NCBI RefSeq assembly: GCF_937616625.2
Contig: NC_065576.1
Location: 35,366,628 to 35,430,627, forward strand
DNA length: 64,000 nucleotides
Reading direction: 5' to 3'
DNA from: Mercurialis annua
Taxonomy: Eukaryota; Streptophyta; Magnoliopsida; Malpighiales; Euphorbiaceae
In this document: positions 36,367-46,309 of the stretch, piece by piece
Layout of the letters: the number at the start of each line of letters is the position of its first letter
Position numbering within the stretch: the stretch's first letter is position 1
Position numbers and translations under genes: made by a program
Notes under the pieces: generated by a model
Told to the model about the DNA's origin: nothing
Database searches by the model: none
Seen by the model: only the letters and a program-made list of their open reading frames with translations

Positions 36367-38483
36367 CCTTCTCAGCAGCAATAAGAAGTTGCTGCAGCTG
36401 ATGCTACTGGAGCTAAACCAGTTGATAAAAAACGTAAGCAAGTTAGTGCTAGATCTAAAGTTTGGGATCATTTTGAGCGCATAGTTGATGAAAATGGAAA
36501 ATTGATTTTGTCTAAATGCTTGTATTGTGCAAAGACTTATAACTCTGATACTAAAGTTAATGGGACTTCTACCCTTAGATTCCATATTCTTTCATGTCTT
36601 AAGAACCCTCATAGTAAAGATACTAGACAGGCCTTGTTAACTCTACAACCTGTTGCTGCATGTCCTGCTGAAAATGAGGGAAAAGGACAATTGGGGACTT
36701 GGAAATTTAATCAGGAAGACATTAGGAAAGCATTGTCTTATATGCTAATCATGGATGAGCTTCCTTTTAAGTTTGTTGAGGGTATGGGGTTTAAGAAACT
36801 AATGAGTGTTGCATGCCCTAGGTTTCATATCCCTTCTAGATGGACTGTTAATAGAGACTGCTATCAAATGTTTCTTGATGAAAGATTGAATTTGAAAAAT
36901 ACTTTGAAAAGTGGAAGCCAAAGAGTTAGTATCACAACAGACACATGGACTAGTATTCAACGTGTTAATTATATGTGTGTAACCTGCCATTGGATAGATA
37001 ATGACTGGCTGCTTCATAAAAGAATCATTAATCTTGTACCTGTTTGTGGGCATAAAGGGGACTACATAAGTAAAACACTTGAGAATTGCTTGCTAGGTTG
37101 GGGTCTTAAAAATGTTTTTACAGTCACTATGGATAATGCTGGTAATAATAACACTGCAATTGCTGCATTTAAGAAAAAACTGATGTCTTGGGGGACTGAT
37201 GTGTCAAAATGTGAATATTTGCATATGAGATGTATTGCACATGTCATTAATTTGGTTGTATCTGATGGCTTGAAATAAATGAGTAGCTCTGTTAAGAAAG
37301 TTAGAGATTGTGTCCGTTACATTAGGAACAGTCCATCTAGACTTAAGAAATTTAAAGACCTTATTGCTGATGCTAAACTTGGCACCAAAAAGTCCCTCTG
37401 TCTTGATTTGGCAACCAGGTGGAACTCCACTTACCTTATGCTTGACACTGCTTGCTTATTTCAGTCTGTTTTTGAGAGTTATGAAGCATCTGATGAGAAT
37501 TTTAGGTCTGATATGATTGAAAGCATTCCTAATTTTTTTGATTGGGAAACTGTTAAGAAATTTGCAACTTGTCTATCCTATTTCTATGTCACAACATTAA
37601 GAATTTCTGGTTCTTTATATGTCACATCCAACATGCATTTTCAAGAAATTTGTGACCTTTTTATTATGCTGGATGAAATGCTTGTTAATGAGGACATAGA
37701 AATTGTGCAAATGGGCAGAAAAATGAGGGATAAGTTTAACAAATACTGGGGTGATCCCCAGAAGATGAATGTTTTGATATTTTTTTCACATGTCTTTGAT
37801 CCTACCAACAAAATGAAGCATCTGCTGTTTGCTCTGTCTAGTTTATTTGGTTCTGATCAAGGTCCAAAATTGTTTGAAACTGTGAATGATAAGTTAACAA
37901 GTCTGTTTCTTGAGTATCAAAAGGCCTCTGTGAATGCTACTTCATCTGCATATGTTAGTCTTAGTCAATCTGCAGAGGGTGTTTCTGCTCAAACACCAGT
38001 CCTGCCACCACCTGCAAAGAAACATATGTCCCTTATGAAGGCCAAATTTGATATTCAGAATAAGAGTATAGAAAGTGGTAGTAGGAAATCTGAGCTGGAA
38101 GTGTACCTGAGTGAAGCTACGGTTGAAAATGATGATGCATTCAATATTTTGAAGTGGTGGAAGCTAAACTCAGGGAGATTTCCAATCCTTTCGAGGATGG
38201 CTCGAGATATTCTTGATGTCCCTATCTCTAGTGTTGCCTCTGAATCAGCTTTCAGTACTTCTGGAAGAGTACTGGACTGCTTTAAGAGTTCATTAACTCC
38301 AAGATTGGTGGAAGCGCTGGTGTGCACTCAGGATTGGCTTAGAGCAGAATCTTGCCCTTTGGTGATTGAAGAGTGCCTGGATGAATTGGAACCATTTGAG
38401 CAAGGTTATGTGCTTCAACTTTGCTTTTTTCTTTAATTCACATGTTTTCTTTCTATATTTCAAACTATCTAATAATAATATAT

Positions 38484-41400
38484 TGTCACGACCCAAATTC
38501 ATGGATCGCGACCGGCGCTAGGGAATGGGAGTGGTTGCTCCGAAACCCGTAGCAAGCCTAAAAACCTTTATAAATTTTTCGCGTTTTAAAACATAAAAAG
38601 GTTTGCAACCTCGTTGCGGAAACACTTTAACACCTTTATTAAAAACGCGATCGCAATTCAAGATCATATATCACATATGATCTGTTTTCAGAAAATATCG
38701 TTAAAACCTTTCTCTCGTTTAACGTAAACACATTTCTGAAAACCGGGTCTTAAGACCCTGATTGTATTTAAAGAAACTAGAGCGCAAACATCAATCTCAG
38801 TTGACACACCTGCTCTGTTTCCAATACATACTAAAATGCTAAATACATAAAACCAGTGTATCTCTCAAACAACTGGTCATAGCATTTTAGAAAACACGCA
38901 GCTTTTCAAACATATATTATATGCAGTAGTTCAATCAGAGTTTATCAAAATAGTTTGAACTACTGTAAACAGAAAGACAGACTTCCCGTACCCAACTACT
39001 TGCAGCTCTAGAGGTATGGCTGACATTGACTTCCAGAATTATTGTGGAAGTCCGACCTCGTACTTGATTACCTGAAAGGTAAACATTGGGGAGGGTCAGA
39101 AATATAAATATTTCTGAGTGAGTCTACAATTTTACAATTGAATATTCAAATCGCAAATACATAAACATTTGTATATGTAAAATATTACCAATTAGTCGAT
39201 CCAGATGAAACCCTACAAGACAAACTATTGTATGGGTCTCAACCTACACAATATAGGCCTTAGACGTGAACTGAATCACTGCCGTCTAAGCCGGGTGTCT
39301 GGACCGTAACCGTGAAACTGCCATCACAGTATTGCCTGTGACCGTAACCGTTACTGCCGTCTCAGACTGTTAAGTCAGGGTCGCTAGCACTTCCAACGCC
39401 CAATGACATTAACTGACCTCTATGTTAGACACAGGCTCGTATCGAGAAACACTACTGGTGATCACACAGTCCTATTGACAACCAATAGGAAGCTTGTTCC
39501 AATGGATCTTTCATGGTTAAGTTATACTAGTGCGATTTGTTATTTAAAACAGTTTAAATATAAATATTCAAAAGTAAAAACCACAAAGTAAAACTCACAG
39601 AACCGATGCCCCCATTTTAAAAACGTAAGCTCCCATCAAGCTCGTCAGTCAAACACGTTGGTGTTTGGCTCGCTAGATCGACCACTCGTCGGATCTAATT
39701 AAAATTCAAATGTCAAAACACATCAGACATTGAATTTCTAACTCTAGTCGTATCGTATAAACGATAGACTCAAATACCATTTCTATTTATAGACGACTCT
39801 ATAAACAGAACATATAAATTAATCTCAATATTGAACCTCTCGTTCAATATATATTACCACTCTTGGTATAGACTTATAGTCCTTTTAACATTAATCATAT
39901 TGATTAATGTAGGGTTTTATTAAAACATAACATTCTTTTAATAAACCAAAGATCTTTTACTTTACATAAACGTTTTAACCTTTTTAAAACGTCCTAGTTC
40001 ACTTTTCAGAGTCCGATTGGACTAATGTCGAACAAACTGTTCGAAATAGGGCGAAAATGCTCCGCCCCTAACGTCGGCATTGCTGTGCGTTCGCACAGCT
40101 GGGCCTATGCGCTCGCACAGCCCTCGCACAGGCTGTGCGTTCGCACAGCATCTTGGCTGTGCGTTTCGCACAGCCACAGGGCGATACCCCGGGCTATTCC
40201 GACGTGCTTCAACTCAAAATTTTGCTGCAAACACTTAAACACAATCCAAGCAATCCTAATTCGCAATCGGAACGTCGAATCGATTCGAATTCGATCGATT
40301 CGATACGGTCGACGTTATAATTTTAATTATAACTCAAATTATTAATAACCGAATTTAAATTACTGATAACCGAATTCAAATTAACGGTTATTACCTCGAA
40401 TACGTGAGGATCCTCGAAAAAATCGAAGTCGGAATCGAGAAATCGACGAAACCTAAATCGCGCGTACCGTTTTTAACTAGCAGGCACGTCAATTGAACTA
40501 GCAGGCACCTCAAACCCAAACCTGCAGAGAAGGAAATGGCGCACCCCCTCTCCCCTGTTTATAGAATTTTGATTTGGTTAAAGTACCATTTGATACTAGC
40601 TCAATCATGCACTTTAACTCTGATTTTAATTAGTCGTCCGTAGTCCAAACGGAGACTAATTCCAAATTCCGCGAAACTTTACCCAAAAATCCACTAAAAT
40701 ATAAAACGAATAAAAATGTAATTTTTATTCGAATCCGACTTATATTTTATTTTTAATAAATCTCCAAAGATTTATTAAGTCCAAATCAGTCCCGCTTAAT
40801 TAAAATTATTACGTCCAAATTTCATAAAAATTTGACGGTAGTTTCGTCAAATTATTTCGCGAATATTAACACCAAAATTATCCACTCGAGACTTATAAAT
40901 TATTTTATTTTAATTTAGACTTACGATTAATACTTAATTAGTTAAATAACTGAAAACTAATTGAAGTAAAAATTTAGGGATCAAAAGGAACATTTTTCCT
41001 TTACTTTCTCCCCACTCTCACCGCTTCCCCTTTCTTATCCTTCTTTTATTTAATTTTTTTCATTTATTTAATATATATTTATATATATATATCTTAATGT
41101 ATATTCGTCCATAACTCGTCAAACTTTCCGAGTTTCGACATTCTAATTTCGGGGTTTTGTCCGAAATCTTAAACTCTCCATTTAGAGTGGTACATTGATA
41201 TTTTAATTATCAATATATTTTTATCTACGACGCCCAGTCGTATTCTCTATTATATTAATATCGTTCATATCTCTTTATTTAAATTTAAATTCTCGATTTA
41301 AATTTTAAACTCCAATTATTACGATATTCTTTTACGGATACGTATAAATTAAATTTACGTATTCCGAATTTATTAAATCACTTTCCGTGATTTAATTTAA

Positions 41401-41566
41401 TAATCTTAAATAGTCAAATCTTACTATTATCCTTTGACTATTAAACTTAGTCTTTCTGAATATTTTTCTTAATATTCGAAATCTCAAAATATTATTTTTA
41501 ATATTTTGATTACTCCAATTTGACCTCGTGGCATATTCTAATTACTTTAAATTACGGGGTATTACA
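38484..41566 (-). mobile_element. Solo LTR, 3083 bp, in the last intron of the hAT transposase
   Basis: Reverse orientation: starts TGTCACGACCC and ends GGGGTATTACA, matching the ends of the LARD-like LTR family. Flanked by TATAT (38479-38483 and 41567-41571). It lies between the donor at 38405 and the acceptor at 41593. The original intron was about 100 bp. Related to but clearly diverged from the LTRs at 8008 and 15716. Confidence 0.85.
40082..40176. repeat. CTGTGCG-NN-CGCACAG palindrome cluster in the solo LTR
   Basis: Units at 40082-40099 (GCTGTGCGTTCGCACAGC), about 40106-40120 (with mismatch), 40132-40149 and about 40156-40174. Same motif and same relative LTR position as in the LARD-like element, but with TT instead of AA in the loop. 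Confidence 0.85.
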
Positions 41567-41981
41567 TATATGTTGTGTTTGTTCTTACTACAGAGTTGCC
41601 CAACTAAGAAGTTGGACTCTTGCTGCTTTTTGCTTTTGTGGCAACTTGGTGTGGAAGCCAAATTTTGCTGATGTTGCCTACTGATGCATGTTGCCTAATG
41701 CTGCCTGTTGCTAAAGGCCTAATGCTGCCTATTGCTAAAGGCCTAATGCTGCCTGGACTGTCCATGTCCCTAATCAGAAAAACATGGTGGTGGAAGCATA
41801 AAGGTTACATTCATTTTAACTAGTATTGCAGTGTTTTAGTTTGAAATTTAAATTGCTTTCTAACTTCAAAATGCTTTACTTTGTTGTTTAACTTGTACAT
41901 TGCTGATGTACTATCTATTTTAAAGATTTTTAACATTTCAATTTCATGCTAAACTGTTTGTTTTGGTTTCAACTCTTTATT

Positions 41982-42550
41982 TGCTTTTAAGTTTGAGTTT
42001 TTGGGCTATGATGAAGCTTCCACCACTTCAAAATTCTGATACATATAAGGCCTTGATTTATTTGCATGATGAGGCTCTTTGTTAGCCACCGTGCGGATTA
42101 CATCGCCTTATCCTGATTTCAAAAGCTTAAGTCTGAGCCCCTGGATTTTTAAAAATATCATTTTCTGACTTTAAAATGTAAATACTTGCTGCATTTTTAT
42201 AGTTCAAGTTTGTTATATTAAACTACTTGAACTTTCAACTTCTCAATTAGTTTAAGTCTGTTTTTATACTTGCTTTTAAGTTTGAATTTTTGGGCTATGA
42301 TGAAGCTTCCACTACTTCATATAATCTGAAACATAATGCCTTGACATATTTGCATGATGAGGCTCTTTATTAGCCACCGTGCGGATTACATCCCCTTATA
42401 AAGATTTGAAAACATTAAATCTGAGCCCCTGTTTTTTTAACAAAATCATTTTCTGACTTTAAAATGATACTTTACTTGCTGTATTTTTAAAGTTCAAGTT
42501 TGTTAATTACACTGCTTCAACTTTCAGTTTTCCAATTACTTTAAATTGGT
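41982..42550 (+). repeat. Tandem duplication of about 289 bp in the hAT 3' region
   Basis: Two copies start at 41982 and 42271 (TGCTTTTAAGTTTGA, then TTGGGCTATGATGAAGC, CATGATGAGGCTCTTT, TAGCCACCGTGCGGATTAC, CTGAGCCCCTG). The rest of the hAT 3' flank to 43209 is AT-rich and has no gene. Confidence 0.8.
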
Positions 42551-43465
42551 TTCAATTCAGGAAATGATTATGAATTCTGTGATTCATCATTAATGCTCTC
42601 AATCTGCTGCAAATGGCTCTTTTTTGAAAGCTATAATTGGCAGTGGCACAGTTTTAGTTATACATTTTTGCTAACTTTTAAACATTAATTCGATTTTTGG
42701 ATGAATGTAATCTTTTAACTTAATTTTTGTTATTAAATTCAAAGTTGGATGATTGTAATATATAAAGGTTTAGTTATTGATTCAAGGGTCTGTAATTTGC
42801 CTTGTAAGTTGTAATATTTCTGTTTCAGTTTGTGTTTAGAAAAATTTGAAGGGTCTGTAATTTATTTAATTACTTTGTTCAAATCAGTTTGATTTGTAAC
42901 TTTGTATATTTATCTTTGTATTTATGCCTTCAATTTATGAATGAATGAGAATGAATGCTTCTATTATTTATTCATTCGGTTTTTTTAAAGGCTTTTAACA
43001 AAATTGGCCCTTCAATTTGATGGGCTTTTAAAAAGGCCCAAATCGATTTCCATAACCGATACCGAACCGAACCGACCGACTTTTTCGGGTAAAAAATATT
43101 TCGGTTATTGGTCAAAAATTAAACGGTTCGGTGCCTAGTTTAGTTAATTTCGGTAAGGTCGGTTATTGGAATTCTGGAACCGAACCGAACCGACCGATGC
43201 TCACTCCTAATCATAACACTGCAGTATGATAACTAGATGATAATGAAGTTTGATAAGGTTATGATAATTGTATGATAACCTACAAAAAAAAATTACAGAA
43301 GTGTTTATGATAACCAGATAATAACGGAGTAAAATTATAAATATTTAAATATCCAGAGTAAAAACATAAATCTGGAAAACATATGAGGTATTTCTGTAAC
43401 TTTTTCGTGTTGAGGTATAAAGTGCAAATATTTTCATTTTTGAAGTAAATACCTAAACTTCCTAT

Positions 43466-44396
43466 TTTTTTAGAGGGATTCCTTCGCTAGCTACGACTTT
43501 ATTTAGGTGTTCTATTTTCTATGTGTCTATTTTATTTTTGAATAATATCTAGCTGAACAAAAGATCAAGACCAATAGCGGATCCACGAATTCTTTTCAAC
43601 CGGGGCTAATATATATATATATATTATTTACATAAAATTTATACTGATAATAACAATCATAGATATTAAAATAGTAAATAATTTAGAGGAGATTACTCTT
43701 CGTATATTTTTTTGAATTTATTTTTTTCAAATACGCTCTTATCAATTTGTTTTTGCAAAAATATGTTTTTTAATTATTTTTTTGTAATAATACGCTCTTT
43801 TATAATATATCAAAAATTTACCAATAATTTATTAAATATATATTTAAAAAGGCATATTTAAAAAATAAAAATAGCAAAAAATGAGCCGAAAAATAGATAT
43901 ATTTATACAAAAACAATAATATAGTCTTTGACTCTTTCATTTTGATTGGTTTTCATCATTTAAATTTTTTAAAAATTCACAAAAAAATAAAATAAAAAAA
44001 TTCACCAATAATCAATAAATAAAATGACAATAATTAAAAATACTTAATTATTTTAGTCTAATCAATTTTTTGATTTACATGATTAAATTAATTTAAATAA
44101 TCTAAGGACATAATTTATTTTAGTTATTATAAAATAATACAAATATATATATTAAATAATTTAGAAAAAAGAAAAAGAAAAAAAAAGTTTACTCAAAATT
44201 GGAGGGGATTAATTTTGGATGAGAAAAAAAATTAGAAGATTACTAGAATAAACAAATTTCGGCTAAAGATGTTTATGTTTAAAAAAATAAAAATTAAGTT
44301 AAAGAATAAGATAGTGAATTTGGTTAAAGAATTTGGAAACTTAATTAAAAATTGATGGATAATTAATTGAAAATCTAGCAGAAAATAATTGTGGGA
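43466..44396. other. Distal part of unit B, no gene
   Basis: 43460-43560 matches 54400-54500 in unit C. A further insertion may begin GAGGAGATTACTCTTCG near 43687. From 43910 the sequence equals the end of unit A. Confidence 0.5.
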
Positions 44397-45064
44397 GCTT
44401 TTAATCGGGTGGCATCAGTCCGGGCTTATTTAATTTGCAAAGCCTAATCCAGGAGTCATGGGCGTTTGTGTTGGCATTAGGCCATTTAGGCCCTTTAGTA
44501 ATTTGTTGGTATCAATCTCATTAACAGCAACTATTTTTGCTGCTAATATAGATAAAATTGTTACGATAATGACAGACCAAATTGTGGCATGTTGCTGCAA
44601 ATAAAACATTATCTTAAATATTTGATAATAAAATTTGCTATAAAATGCTGCTGGCAACTTTCAAAATTATTGATGTAAAATATCTTTTAGCAGCAAAAAC
44701 AAAATTAGTTGCAAGATTGTTGTTAAAAAATACAATATTTCTTATAGTGAACGAAAACAATTTAAACAAAATACAAATAAGAGACATTAATTTATTAAGA
44801 GCTCAAACAATTTGTATAAAACATAAATAAGAGACGTTTAATTGTTTAAGTTAATTTTTCTTTAAAAGAAATATTAGATTTTTTTATTAAAAGTGATTTA
44901 TAAGTACAACTTGTGACAAATCGATAAATTATATGCGTTCAAGAAATAATATAAATCAAATTTATTTTATTATAATTTAATATTTTTTGAAATATGTTAA
45001 AATTAAATTATTTAATCTTTTATGAGGTTAATTTTGTTTCTGTTACTGGCCCTTTTCTTTTCTC

Positions 45065-45190
45065 TAGAAGGGACTACTTCTTTCTTAGACGAAACAATCT
45101 TCTATTATTGACGAGAGTGCTAAAAAGAGGTGCGCCAGAACGAGTCCTCTTGCGGGAGGGATAGGCGGAGGAGGTCTTTCGACTACTAAA
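45065..45190. other. Conserved block downstream of RALF-like gene, copy C
   Basis: Equivalent of 24470-24605 and 30205-30330, with a 2-bp deletion (CCTCTTGCGGG for CCTCTCTTGCGGG). Confidence 0.45.
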
Positions 45191-45512
45191 ATATTAAATT
45201 TTATTTTTTAATATTGAATCTCGTCCAATAATGATAAAAAAAAATTAAAAAAAATGGGATCATTTAATTGTTATCATAATAAAAAAGTAAAAAAACGATA
45301 GAATAAATGGCAAGATCCAAAATATAGAATAAAATTAGACCATTTTTATAATATCAATTTAATCGATTGTGTCAAAATAATTTGATTTTGTCACAATGTT
45401 AAATTAGAAATGGATTTAATATAAATATATTGAGATTGGAACACGATTCGGAAGTCAAATAAGAAGTAAATACATAAAATTTCTTATGAAAGAGAGCATC
45501 GTGCATCAATAT

Positions 45513-45752
45513 TTAACCATGTTGACTGCGACACTTATTAGCTTTTAAGCAACCGCGGTTATATTCGTTAGACGGAACGGACGGACCCTCTCGGTGAGAT
45601 TTGCAACCAGGTAACCAAATACCTTCCTTTGTTTTACATATATCAACCGGCGGAAGGTCGGGTTGTTTCACGGCTTCAGCGCAGTTGAGCAATGTAGCCA
45701 TGGCTATTAGAATCACACAGAACAAACCTGCGCCTCTCTTTCCCATCATCAT
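45513..45752 (-). CDS. RALF-like small secreted cysteine-rich peptide, copy C
   Basis: 79 residues with intact signal peptide and cysteines 39, 50, 68 and 74. It shares Gly9 and Ser57 with copy B and Ala71 with copy A. The YNRGC motif and basic C-terminus KCRSQHG are conserved. The TATA box is at 45798-45806. As for the other copies, RALF membership is inferred from the C-terminal signature and overall size. Confidence 0.7.
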   Translation of the reverse strand: MMMGKRGAGLFCVILIAMATLLNCAEAVKQPDLPPVDICKTKEGIWLPGCKSHREGPSVPSNEYNRGCLKANKCRSQHG

Positions 45753-45797
45753 ATTGATTTCCTTGTTTGAGATGATTTACTAGGTATGTATTTTGGA

Positions 45798-45806
45798 TTT
45801 TATATA
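45798..45806 (-). promoter_or_regulatory. TATA box of copy C
   Basis: TATATAAAA on the minus strand, conserved with copies A and B. Confidence 0.65.
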
Positions 45807-46309
45807 GCCTTTTTTTCAATACATAATTGTTATAGTTTTGCTATTTTTATTATCTTTTACTATTTCTTTCGGTTGTTTTATTATTAGTAATGATAGTTGT
45901 GTATTATCTATGCGATCCATGCAAAAATTAGTTGAAAAATAAAACAAAAAGGTCAAACATGCACGTTCCTAAATTTGATAGTTTAATTTGTTTTTCTTTG
46001 ATGAACTATTCCATTGTTTTACAGCTTTCATGTTCTCAAAATTCCTTTATTAATGATGCTAAATTTGATAGTTTAATTTGTTAATTTGTTAATGTCTTTG
46101 GGGTTCTATTTCGTATAGCTCTATGTCTTTTTTAGCTTTATGGTATTTTTTTAGTTATAATCTGATTAGTTTATTAGAATTTAATGACTAAAGCTAGAAT
46201 TTCATTAAAAATTATAATTAAAATAAAAAATCAAATTTTACTTCTATTTTCTTTAATCATCCGGGGACAATTAATATATTTGCAAGCTTTGAATATAACT
46301 CTTTTTTTG

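Larger units (their letters stand above)
34748..41607 (+). pseudogene. hAT (Ac-like) transposase, interrupted by two solo LTRs and two stops
   Basis: Coding pieces are 34748-34878, 36372-38404 and 41594-41607, giving about 725 codons. Order: a low-complexity Gln/Ala/Pro N-terminus; a BED zinc finger (VWDHFERIVDENG, then CLYC and a His/Cys pair, near 36450-36600); the catalytic core with TTDTWTS and DNAGNNN supplying acidic residues; CIAHVINLVV; and the C-terminal hATC dimerisation domain (PISSVASESAFSTSGR). Donor CAAG|GTTATG at 38405 and acceptor TACTACAG|AGTTG at 41593 define the last intron, after which the protein ends ELPN. Stops are TAA at 36382-36384 and TAA at 37276-37278. The first solo LTR splits the exon and the second lies in the last intron. 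Confidence 0.85.
33054..43209 (+). mobile_element. hAT transposon with transposase gene, 10.2 kb, containing two solo LTRs
   Basis: Terminal inverted repeat TAGGGGTGAGCA (33054) and TGCTCACTCCTA (ending 43209), with subterminal GGTTCGGTTCGG-type repeats at both ends. The 8-bp flanks ATCATATG and ATCATAAC match at 6 of 8 bases, consistent with a hAT target duplication. Without the two solo LTRs the element is about 5.6 kb. It has a TATA box, a long 5' leader region and a transposase ORF of about 725 codons with only two in-frame stops, so it was active not long ago. Confidence 0.85.
32420..43465. mobile_element. MULE-like segment in unit B enclosing the hAT element
   Basis: Left sequence AATTTTTCATTTTTAAAAAT with CCTACCTCAATAAGAAAAAG is inverted relative to GTGTTGAGGTATAAAG and TTTTCATTTTTGAAGTAAAT at about 43410-43455. 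Unit C lacks everything between (54390-54400 reads CAATCACTATTTTATTAG). The interior has repeated TGATTATCATATG and ATGATAACC words. The target duplication was not resolved. Unit A retains only the left part. Confidence 0.4.
29546..44396. repeat. Tandem unit B of the RALF-like gene array (with insertions)
   Basis: Starts TCGGCTGGCATCAGTCCGGG, as unit C does at 44404. Continues through gene copy B to about 32990, is interrupted by a MULE-like segment with a 10-kb hAT element inside it, and resumes at about 43910 with sequence matching the end of unit A. The unit without insertions is about 4 kb. Confidence 0.75.

Noticed and set aside
40025..40345. ORF with repeated SHS/RTA words in the solo LTR
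   Set aside because: It translates the palindrome cluster of the LTR; not a gene.
43054..43209. GGTTCGGTTCGG-type repeats as a satellite
   Set aside because: They occur at both ends of the hAT element just inside its terminal repeats, so they are subterminal hAT repeats.
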